Part shown: positions 1 to 4,839 of the stretch, piece after piece | Numbering within the stretch: the first letter of the stretch is position 1 | Layout: every line of letters starts with the position of its first letter | Source of the DNA: Rhodospirillaceae bacterium | GTDB taxonomy: Bacteria; Pseudomonadota; Alphaproteobacteria; Rhodospirillales; Magnetovibrionaceae | Direction of reading: 5' to 3' | DNA: 7,519 bases | Assembly (NCBI GenBank): GCA_029881835.1 | Contig: JAOULV010000060.1 | Span: 1 to 7,519, forward strand | The notes under the pieces: model-generated | Told to the model about the DNA's origin: nothing | What the model saw: only the letters and a program-made list of their open reading frames with translations | Database searches by the model: none | Program-made: the position numbers and the translations under genes

Positions 1-1
1 G

Positions 2-349
2 ACCTCAGTGTTGATGACCCCTGATGGCAACACGGTTGAGGCTGAGGCCGCACACGGCACCGTTACAAGGCACTATCGCCAGCATCAGGCGGGCAAGGAA
101 ACCTCAACCAACCCGATTGCGTCCATCTTTGCATGGACCCAAGGGCTGGCCTACCGGGGCAAGTTTGACGGCACGCCCGAAGTAACCGATTTTGCCGAAA
201 CCCTTGAGCGTGTTTGCGTCTCAACCGTGGAATCGGGCTTTATGACCAAGGATCTGGCCATTTTGATAGGGCCAGACCAGAAATGGATGACCACCACCCA
301 GTTTTTGGACAAATTGGATGAAAACCTGAAAAAAGCCATGGGAACCTGA
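2..349 (+). CDS. icd: NADP-dependent isocitrate dehydrogenase, C-terminal part (5' end outside window)
   Basis: This enzyme oxidatively decarboxylates isocitrate to 2-oxoglutarate with NADP+ in the cytosolic TCA cycle. Only the last 115 residues are present, and the reading frame is open to the window edge. The visible part begins TSVLMTPDG and continues with AEAAHGTVTRHYRQHQ, followed by TSTNPIASIFAW. This is the nucleotide-binding segment of the eukaryotic-like (subfamily II) NADP enzymes. The Arg-His in TVTRHY and the Asn in STNPIA correspond to cofactor-contacting residues in that family. The C-terminus, with a GFMTKDLA-type stretch and a short Lys-rich tail, looks intact. The catalytic Lys and Tyr and the substrate-binding Arg residues lie upstream of the window and cannot be checked. 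The gene ends at TGA 347-349, inside a run of AACCTGAG repeats. The family call is very secure; completeness of the gene is unknown. Confidence 0.95.
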   Translation, partial: TSVLMTPDGNTVEAEAAHGTVTRHYRQHQAGKETSTNPIASIFAWTQGLAYRGKFDGTPEVTDFAETLERVCVSTVESGFMTKDLAILIGPDQKWMTTTQFLDKLDENLKKAMGT

Positions 350-371
350 GAGAACCTGAGGGTAACCTGAG
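343..371 (+). repeat. Three AACCTGAG direct repeats across the icd stop codon
   Basis: The octamer AACCTGAG occurs at 343-350, 353-360 and 364-371, a spacing of 10 and then 11 bases. The first copy contains the icd stop codon. A related AACCTGA lies inside the gene at 323-329, exactly 20 bases before the first full copy. The pattern looks like local slippage duplication. Any regulatory role is unproven. Confidence 0.6.
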
Positions 372-429
372 GGGAAGCTAAAAAAAGCCTGTTTTTAGGC
401 CAATCTTCCACCAGATGGCCCTTTGGGGC

Positions 430-458
430 TTGACGGGGTGGCTCTAATTCCCTAAAAA
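430..458 (+). promoter_or_regulatory. Candidate sigma-70 promoter for rpmB
   Basis: TTGACG (430-435) is followed, after 17 bases, by TAAAAA (453-458). The -35 box is a good match and the -10 box a weak one lacking the conserved final T. It lies about 70 bases before rpmB in the 180-base icd-rpmB spacer. Just downstream, ACCGCC (458-463) and GGCGGT (486-491) form a 6-base inverted repeat with a 22-base loop in the presumed leader. A 7-base A/T-rich stem at 378-398 (CTAAAAA/TTTTTAG) is too weak for me to call an icd terminator. Nothing else is evident in the spacer. Confidence 0.25.
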
Positions 459-529
459 CCGCCCATCCATACCGCTTGCATCTCAGGCGGTGGAACGAAA
501 TTTTTTACGAATTCTCAAGGAGCCTAAAA

Positions 530-826
530 ATGGCCAGAAAATGTGACCTCACAGGTCGTGGCGTACAGACCGGAAACAACGTTTCCCACGCCAAAAACAG
601 AACCCGCCGTCGTTTCCTGCCCAACTTGCAGGTTGCATCGCTGGAAAGCGAAGCGTTGGGCCATTCGGTTAGCATGCGCGTTTGCGCCAGCACCATTCGC
701 TCCATCGAACACAACGGTGGGCTTGATGCCTATTTGTTGGGAACCGCTAACCGCAAGCTGACCACCGAAGCGCAAAAGCTAAAGCGTCGCGTCCAGCGTG
801 CAGCGGCAAAGACCAAAGCCGCTTAA
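530..826 (+). CDS. rpmB: 50S ribosomal protein L28
   Basis: L28 is a structural protein of the large ribosomal subunit. The product is 98 residues, normal for the alphaproteobacterial form. It begins MARKCDLTGRGVQTGNNVSHA, followed by a basic KNRTRRRF stretch and LPNLQ, all hallmarks of the family. It ends in a Lys/Arg/Ala-rich tail. The start is fixed by AAGGAG at 517-522, seven bases before ATG 530; the same frame is open further upstream but has no ribosome-binding site and breaks the conserved N-terminus. No zinc-ribbon CxxC pairs are present, so this is not a zinc-binding paralogue. A strong terminator follows, so it is probably a single-gene transcript. cobS and cobT lie a few kilobases away on the other strand. 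Confidence 0.97.
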   Translation: MARKCDLTGRGVQTGNNVSHAKNRTRRRFLPNLQVASLESEALGHSVSMRVCASTIRSIEHNGGLDAYLLGTANRKLTTEAQKLKRRVQRAAAKTKAA

Positions 827-850
827 AACCAGCGCTTTTTACAAAGAATT

Positions 851-883
851 AAAAAACCCGTCCATTATTTGGGCGGGTTTTTT
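851..883 (+). terminator. Rho-independent terminator of rpmB
   Basis: CCCGTCC (857-863) pairs with GGGCGGG (871-877), with one U-G wobble and the loop ATTATTT. It is flanked by A6 (851-856) and T6 (878-883), giving a GC-rich stem followed directly by a U-tract. It sits 25 bases after the rpmB stop codon. Confidence 0.92.
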
Positions 884-959
884 GTTGCCCGCTCGTGAAC
901 GGGGTCAAAACCTGTTACGCTGTTTTTTGTATACAGGCAAAAAAAAGGGGAAAGGGCAT

Positions 960-1676
960 TTGGCGAATTTAACTTTCATCCACCCAAGCAGAAGAAACTT
1001 AATTCGCGCATTGTTGCTGGGCGCCGGGCTAACCCCGCTTATGTGGCATACAATCGGTACCGCCAACAGCAATTCAAAGGTTCCCATCATTCCCGGATTT
1101 CAAGAAATTAACGGAACTGTTTTTCTCAACGGCAAAACCCCGATACTACACCAGCAGGTCAAGCCGGGTGATGTGGTTGTTACGGGCAACGAAAGCAGCG
1201 CCATAATTATTATCGGCCAGCATGCCTATATGATGCGTGAAAATTCCCAAATAGAATTTTACGGCGAAGATTTTGAACAAACAGCCGAAGGCAATGTATC
1301 GGGGCTTATAAAAATAATTTCCGGCGCGGTGCTTTCGGTATTTGGTAAAACCAGCACCAAAATATCAACCGAATTAGCAACAATCGGTATTCGCGGCACC
1401 GCTTGCTACGTTGAAGCAAGCCTTGATAAAACCTACGTTTGCGTTTGTTATGGTCAGGCAGATTTATCAGGCGCGCTTGATAAGCGCCACCTTGAAACCG
1501 TATCAACCACATATCACGATGCCCCGCGCAATATTTACGCGCCCGGGCACCCGGTTCGTATTGAGCCTGCTTTGGTCATAAACCACAGGGATGCCGAATT
1601 GCGCCTGTTAGAAAGCCTGCTCAACCGCAAACCGCTGTTTGACATTGGCAAAACCAAACCCAAAGACCGCTATTGA
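960..1676 (+). CDS. FecR-domain protein with a Tat-like signal peptide
   Basis: This is a predicted exported 238-residue protein of unknown role. Residues 10-15 (SRRNLI) followed by a hydrophobic stretch resemble a twin-arginine signal, with possible cleavage near residue 35. Residues 47-150 look like a FecR domain: EINGTVFLNG, then VKPGDVVVTG, then ISGAVLSVFGKTSTKISTELATIGIRGT. A C-x-C pair (C161, C163) follows C149 in TYVCVCYG. The C-terminus has NHRDAELRLLESLLNRKPLFD, which I recall as a conserved ending in stand-alone FecR proteins. I chose TTG 960, about 9 bases after AGGGG (946-950). The frame is open back to 798, but that would overlap rpmB and its terminator. A weak -10-like TATACA (930-935) and a CCTGT/ACAGG inverted repeat (911-937) precede it. 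Classical FecR regulates a FecI sigma factor with a TonB receptor; neither is here, so iron signalling should not be assumed. Confidence 0.8.
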   Translation: MANLTFIHPSRRNLIRALLLGAGLTPLMWHTIGTANSNSKVPIIPGFQEINGTVFLNGKTPILHQQVKPGDVVVTGNESSAIIIIGQHAYMMRENSQIEFYGEDFEQTAEGNVSGLIKIISGAVLSVFGKTSTKISTELATIGIRGTACYVEASLDKTYVCVCYGQADLSGALDKRHLETVSTTYHDAPRNIYAPGHPVRIEPALVINHRDAELRLLESLLNRKPLFDIGKTKPKDRY

Positions 1677-1699
1677 CACTTCTTAAATCAGCCCAGCAA

Positions 1700-2584
1700 T
1701 TAACCAAGCTTGGCATTGAAGAAATCTATCGTCCGCCCCCATGCCAGTTCGGCCGCCCCCTGATCATAACGCGGTGTGGTGTCGTTATGAAAGCCGTGGT
1801 TTACACCGGGGTAAATATAGGCGGTATATTCTTTGTTGTTGGCCTTTAATGCCGCTTCAAATTCGGGCCAGCCTTTGTTTATGCGCTCATCTAACTCGCC
1901 ATAATGCAGCAACAATGGTGCCTTGATTTTGGGAACATCTTCGGTTTTGGGCTGGCTACCGTAAAACGGAACCGATGCCGCCATATCGGGCAGGCGAACC
2001 GCCATGGCGTTGCAAACCCCGCCACCATAACAAAACCCAACCGCGCCGACTTTGCCGTTGGAATTGCTGTCTGCCTTCAGGTAATCATAGGCTGCAAAGA
2101 AATCTTCCAGCAGTTTTTCTTTGTCCAGGGTCTTTTGCATTTCTTTGCCTTCGTCATCGCTGCCGGGATAACCGCCAAGGGGGCTAAGTCCATCTGGCGC
2201 CAATGCGTTAAACCCGGCAATGCCAAGCCTGCGGGTCACATCGGCGATATAGGGGTTAAGCCCACGGTTTTCGTGTATCACCACCACCGAACCATGCTTG
2301 CCCCCACCTTTTGGCCTAACAAGATAACCGCTAACCGTGCCGTGGCCGTTGGGTGATGAAAAACTTATGGTTTCGGCGCTTATGCGCGGATCATTTTCAT
2401 CCACCTGATTAGCAAGGGCATAATTGGGCGACAATGTATTTAACAAAGCCATCGCGGTGGTGCCGCCAACCGCAAATTTTGCGGCACCTTTAAGAAAATC
2501 CCTGCGCTCTATCAGGCCGTGGGCATATTTATCATAAAGATTTAGAAGCTCTTGATCGAATTGTGATGCTTTTTTGCGTTCCAT
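1700..2584 (-). CDS. Tat-exported dienelactone hydrolase family protein
   Basis: This is an alpha/beta-hydrolase of the dienelactone hydrolase family, 294 residues. It is longer than cytosolic enzymes (about 230-240) because of an N-terminal export region. ERRDFLKGAAKF at 26-37, then a hydrophobic segment and YALA at 55-58, form a twin-arginine signal, predicting periplasmic location. The catalytic set is complete: nucleophile C185 in GFCYGGG, D232 in GELDERI and H263 in NHGFHND, plus E105 in HENRG, matching the Glu that tunes the Cys in classical enzymes. The hydrolysed substrate cannot be read from the sequence; chlorocatechol degradation should not be inferred, as no such pathway genes are nearby. 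The start ATG has AAGGG 9 bases upstream. The gene converges with the FecR gene (23 bases between stops, no clear terminator) and diverges from htpX. It resembles the YghX-type family members with a long pre-Tat extension. Confidence 0.9.
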   Translation of the reverse strand: MERKKASQFDQELLNLYDKYAHGLIERRDFLKGAAKFAVGGTTAMALLNTLSPNYALANQVDENDPRISAETISFSSPNGHGTVSGYLVRPKGGGKHGSVVVIHENRGLNPYIADVTRRLGIAGFNALAPDGLSPLGGYPGSDDEGKEMQKTLDKEKLLEDFFAAYDYLKADSNSNGKVGAVGFCYGGGVCNAMAVRLPDMAASVPFYGSQPKTEDVPKIKAPLLLHYGELDERINKGWPEFEAALKANNKEYTAYIYPGVNHGFHNDTTPRYDQGAAELAWGRTIDFFNAKLG

Positions 2585-2749
2585 TGCCTATATCCCTTGC
2601 TGTGGTGGGGTTGCGGTTAATGCGTTTAATGCCAATATTTAAGCCACAAAAAAGCCATCTGAGAAGATGATAAATAACGGTGCAATTCAACGCCTTAATA
2701 TTTAACCGCTTAATTGTGGTAATTAAAACGCTATCAAAGGTGCAAAAAA
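2585..2749. promoter_or_regulatory. Divergent intergenic region, hydrolase / htpX
   Basis: This AT-rich spacer of 165 bases must carry promoters for both flanking genes. I could not find a convincing -35/-10 pair on either strand. The best for htpX is TTCAAC (2686) with CTTAAT (2709), which is weak. Repeats are frequent: GCGGTTAA at 2613-2620 with its complement TTAACCGC at 2702-2709, direct AATATTTAA at 2634-2642 and 2697-2705, and the hairpin CATCT-GAGA-AGATG at 2656-2669. The htpX ribosome-binding site is AAAGG at 2736-2740. Confidence 0.45.
2710..2726. repeat. Inverted repeat TTAATT-N5-AATTAA upstream of htpX
   Basis: A perfect 6-base inverted repeat (2710-2715 and 2721-2726) with the spacer GTGGT ends 23 bases before the htpX start codon. 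It overlaps the expected promoter or leader, so it is a plausible operator. Its AT-richness also makes chance likely. Confidence 0.35.
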
Positions 2750-3673
2750 ATGAACGGGTATTTTAAAACGGCAATTCTTTTGGCAGGTCTAACCGCACTG
2801 TTTATGGGGGTGGGTTTTTTGCTGGGTGGTAGCGGTGGAATGGTGGTGGCGCTTGTTTTTGCCATTGGCTTAAACTTTATTGCCTATTGGAATTCAGATA
2901 AAATTGTTTTGTCCATGCACGGGGCAAAGGAGGCCAGCCCCGAAACCCAACCGGAATTATTTTCCATTGTTTCTACCTTGGCCAAAAACGCTGAAATGCC
3001 CATGCCAAGGGTTTATATAATTGATGAAGCCCAACCCAACGCATTTGCCACCGGGCGCAACCCGGAAAACGCGGCCGTGGCGGCAACCAGTGGGTTGATT
3101 AAGCTGCTGGACCGTGACGAAGTAACGGGCGTAATGGCCCACGAATTGGCGCATATAAAAAACCGCGATACATTGATAATGACGGTGACCGCAACCATCG
3201 CCGGCGCACTTTCCATGTTGGCTAATTTTGCCATGTTCTTTGGCGGCAGAAACCGCAACAGCCCGTTGGGTGCTATCGGCACAATATTGGTTGTGTTGTT
3301 GGCACCGTTTGCGGCAATGATTGTGCAAATGGCAATTTCCAGATCACGCGAATACGAAGCCGATCGTATTGGTGCCGAAATTGCGGGCGAACCCGCATGG
3401 TTGGCCAGTGCATTGGGCAAGCTTGAACAAAGGTCCAAAGCAATTGATAACATCCATGCCGAAGAAAACCCGGCAACGGCGCACATGTTTATTATAAATC
3501 CACTGCACACGCGTAAAACCGATAGCCTGTTTTCAACCCATCCGGCGACTATCAACCGTATAATGCGCCTTATTTCCATGAGCGCAAAAAACGACTGGCA
3601 CAATAGCTACAGCGCAAATGATTCCACCAGCGCAAGCAGACGCAGAAGCTCTATCCCCGAAACCCGAAAATAA
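2750..3673 (+). CDS. htpX: Membrane zinc metalloprotease HtpX
   Basis: HtpX is an M48-family protease of the inner membrane that degrades damaged membrane proteins, working alongside FtsH in envelope quality control. The product is 307 residues. Hydrophobic segments lie at about 8-26, 30-47, 141-166 and 173-196, the usual four-helix layout. The zinc site is clear: HELAH at 131-135 (H131, E132, H135) and E201 in SREYEADRIGAE as the third ligand. The upstream PNAFATGRNPENAAVAAT segment (96-113) is also typical. After the conserved FSTHPATINRI near 261-271 there is a Ser/Arg-rich tail of about 35 residues, somewhat longer than in many homologues. The start ATG follows AAAGG by 9 bases and gives an N-terminal membrane helix as expected. 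In some bacteria htpX responds to envelope stress (Cpx) or heat; no such site is recognisable here. Confidence 0.96.
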   Translation: MNGYFKTAILLAGLTALFMGVGFLLGGSGGMVVALVFAIGLNFIAYWNSDKIVLSMHGAKEASPETQPELFSIVSTLAKNAEMPMPRVYIIDEAQPNAFATGRNPENAAVAATSGLIKLLDRDEVTGVMAHELAHIKNRDTLIMTVTATIAGALSMLANFAMFFGGRNRNSPLGAIGTILVVLLAPFAAMIVQMAISRSREYEADRIGAEIAGEPAWLASALGKLEQRSKAIDNIHAEENPATAHMFIINPLHTRKTDSLFSTHPATINRIMRLISMSAKNDWHNSYSANDSTSASRRRSSIPETRK

Positions 3674-3705
3674 AAAGGGGCCGGAAAAATTCCGACCCCT
3701 GTTTT
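3667..3705. terminator. Bidirectional terminator between htpX and the copper chaperone gene
   Basis: GGGGCCGGAA (3677-3686) pairs with TTCCGACCCC (3690-3699) around an AAA loop. In plus-strand RNA there is a C-A mismatch in the stem and a run of TGTTTT after it. In minus-strand RNA the same position is a U-G wobble and the hairpin is followed directly by TTTTTATTTT. It is therefore a better terminator for the minus-strand genes, and that U-tract overlaps the htpX stop codon. Confidence 0.85.
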
Positions 3706-3724
3706 ATCAACATTTATTTGAAGG

Positions 3725-4243
3725 CTAATTGTGCTTCATCTCGGTACCGTGGGCTTTGTTCATTTTTTCCATGTTTTTATGACCCATGCCCTCCATTGCA
3801 CCTTTGGCTGCGGGCGACATAACATTTACCGTTAAATCAATGTTTCCGGCTTTTTCAAATGTTAACGTCAGGGGAAATGATGTTCCCTCAACCAACATGT
3901 TTTTTAATCCCATGAACATTACATGGTAGCCACCGGGCTTTAATTCGGTGGTGCCGCTTGGCACTGGGATGAAATCAACTTGGCGCATTCTCATGATGTC
4001 ACCGTCCATCATGTGGGTATGTAGTTCGGTTTTGGCTGAAATGTTGGAACTTGCGGAAATTAATTTATCATTTTGCCCGCCCATGTTTTCAATTTCCATG
4101 AATGCGGCACCGGCACCGGCCATTCCGGCGGATGCGCGCGCCCAGGCATTTTTTATCATGATGTCGCCTGCCATTGCGCTGGCGCTGGCAAAAATCATCA
4201 TGCCCGCGCCAAGTGTTGCCATTACAATGTTGTTGTATTTCAT
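3725..4243 (-). CDS. PCu(A)C-type periplasmic copper chaperone
   Basis: This family carries Cu(I) in the periplasm and in characterised cases helps assemble the CuA centre of cytochrome oxidase. The product is 172 residues. A signal peptide ends ASAMA, with cleavage before GDIMIKNAWARAS, the typical family start. The copper motif has H75 (ELH), M86 (RMR), then H107 and M109 (YHVM), followed by FMGLKNML. The His-to-Met gap is the canonical ten residues; the Met-to-His gap is 20 where 21 is usual. After the core beta domain comes a Met/His-rich tail of about 28 residues, resembling extra copper ligands. The start at 4243 is chosen because AAGGA abuts an upstream in-frame ATG (4252) but is nine bases from this one. 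It follows the DUF2946-like gene by 110 bases and ends near a strong terminator. No SCO or cytochrome oxidase gene is in view. Confidence 0.92.
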   Translation of the reverse strand: MKYNNIVMATLGAGMMIFASASAMAGDIMIKNAWARASAGMAGAGAAFMEIENMGGQNDKLISASSNISAKTELHTHMMDGDIMRMRQVDFIPVPSGTTELKPGGYHVMFMGLKNMLVEGTSFPLTLTFEKAGNIDLTVNVMSPAAKGAMEGMGHKNMEKMNKAHGTEMKHN

Positions 4244-4252
4244 TTTATACAT

Positions 4253-4258
4253 TCCTTT
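4253..4258 (-). promoter_or_regulatory. Ribosome-binding site deciding the copper chaperone start
   Basis: On the minus strand AAAGGA immediately touches ATG 4252-4250, which leaves no room for initiation there, and lies nine bases before ATG 4243-4241. The second ATG is therefore the likely start. The three-residue difference falls in the signal peptide and does not alter the mature protein. Confidence 0.6.
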
Positions 4259-4285
4259 TTATTTGATGGTCGTTGTCGCCGCTTA

Positions 4286-4313
4286 CAATGCCTGCAATGC
4301 GCACAATGCGCGC
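4286..4313. repeat. 9-base-period CAATGC tandem repeat with embedded inverted repeat
   Basis: CAATGC occurs at 4286, 4295 and 4304, exactly nine bases apart, with a decayed CAAGCC at 4313. Across the second and third copies GCGCA (4299-4303) and TGCGC (4307-4311) form an inverted repeat around CAA. The array lies in the 110-base spacer upstream of the copper chaperone gene, about 40-70 bases before its start codon, where a promoter or operator would be expected. No good -35/-10 pair was found there. Confidence 0.55.
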
Positions 4314-4353
4314 AAGCCAAGGGCGTGATTAAATTTGAAATTGATTTGGGTTT

Positions 4354-4788
4354 TTAAGCCGCGGGTGGGGCGCGGGGTTGGTTGGGGCCTTGACAGTGCC
4401 CGTTTGCCAATATGTCGCTTGCGCCAAATTCGACCGCGCGCTCATCGCCCATGTTGACGCTAAATGTAACCATCAACGGTTTGGGGGTGTCGCCACCAAT
4501 TTGCAATTGGCAGATGGGGCAATCCCACATGGTTTTGGCAGTGGGTGCGCCATCATCGGGGGTGATTGATTTAATCTGGATGCCAAACTGGGTACAAAGG
4601 GCAAGCGTGTTGGCGGAAATAGGCCCACTTTGCTTAAATTTTTCCGCCGCCAAGGCATTGCCCAAGGGCATTAAAACCTGAACAACCAATGCCACAAGCG
4701 CAAGCTTATGCGCCCATTGGCGGGGTAGGTAGGCCCCTTTATTTTTCTTAGGCGTAGGCAGGTTATCGTCCGGCAAGTTATGCTCCAT
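4354..4788 (-). CDS. DUF2946-like small secreted or membrane-anchored protein
   Basis: No biochemical role is established. It resembles the DUF2946 family, which I recall near copper-handling genes. The product is 144 residues. A basic N-terminus (KKNKGAYLPRQWAHK) is followed by a hydrophobic segment at about 29-43 and GNALA at 43-47, giving a signal peptide or membrane anchor. The exported part has C65, then C90-P-I-C93 in DCPICQL, H131-C132 near the end, and a terminal PRAPPAA. The CPxC pair and PRAPP-type ending are the reasons for the family call. Four cysteines and a histidine could bind metal. ATG 4788 is preferred because AGGG lies nine bases upstream; an in-frame TTG at 4830 has no ribosome-binding site. 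It lies 51 bases after cobT and before the copper chaperone gene, in the same direction. Function in copper trafficking is inferred from context. Confidence 0.72.
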   Translation of the reverse strand: MEHNLPDDNLPTPKKNKGAYLPRQWAHKLALVALVVQVLMPLGNALAAEKFKQSGPISANTLALCTQFGIQIKSITPDDGAPTAKTMWDCPICQLQIGGDTPKPLMVTFSVNMGDERAVEFGASDILANGHCQGPNQPRAPPAA

Positions 4789-4839
4789 CAATTGAAGCCC
4801 TATTTTCACCTCAATTTGCCCGCGGTGCAATGTATTTGG

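Noticed and set aside
378..398. Possible icd terminator CTAAAAA/TTTTTAG
   Set aside because: The 7-base stem has only one G-C pair and no following U-tract, so it is unlikely to terminate transcription.
476..529. Upstream extension of rpmB by 18 codons
   Set aside because: The conserved L28 N-terminus MARKCDLTG and the AAGGAG site fix the start at 530.
798..959. Upstream extension of the FecR-domain gene by 54 codons
   Set aside because: It would overlap the end of rpmB and run through its terminator hairpin; the TTG at 960 has a good ribosome-binding site and puts the twin arginine near the N-terminus.
1704..1713. CCAAGCTTGG palindrome at the hydrolase 3' end
   Set aside because: It has no loop and no U-tract, and encodes conserved-looking C-terminal residues; a terminator or site is not supported.
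1904..2356. Plus-strand reading frame of 150 codons within the hydrolase gene
   Set aside because: It is antisense to a gene with a complete Cys-Asp-His catalytic set; it has no domain and no supporting start signals.
3013..3603. Minus-strand reading frame of 196 codons inside htpX
   Set aside because: It lies wholly antisense to htpX, whose zinc motif and membrane segments are intact, and its product shows no recognisable domain.
4789..4830. TTG start at 4830 for the DUF2946-like gene
   Set aside because: There is no ribosome-binding site; ATG 4788 has AGGG nine bases upstream and keeps the signal segment near the N-terminus.
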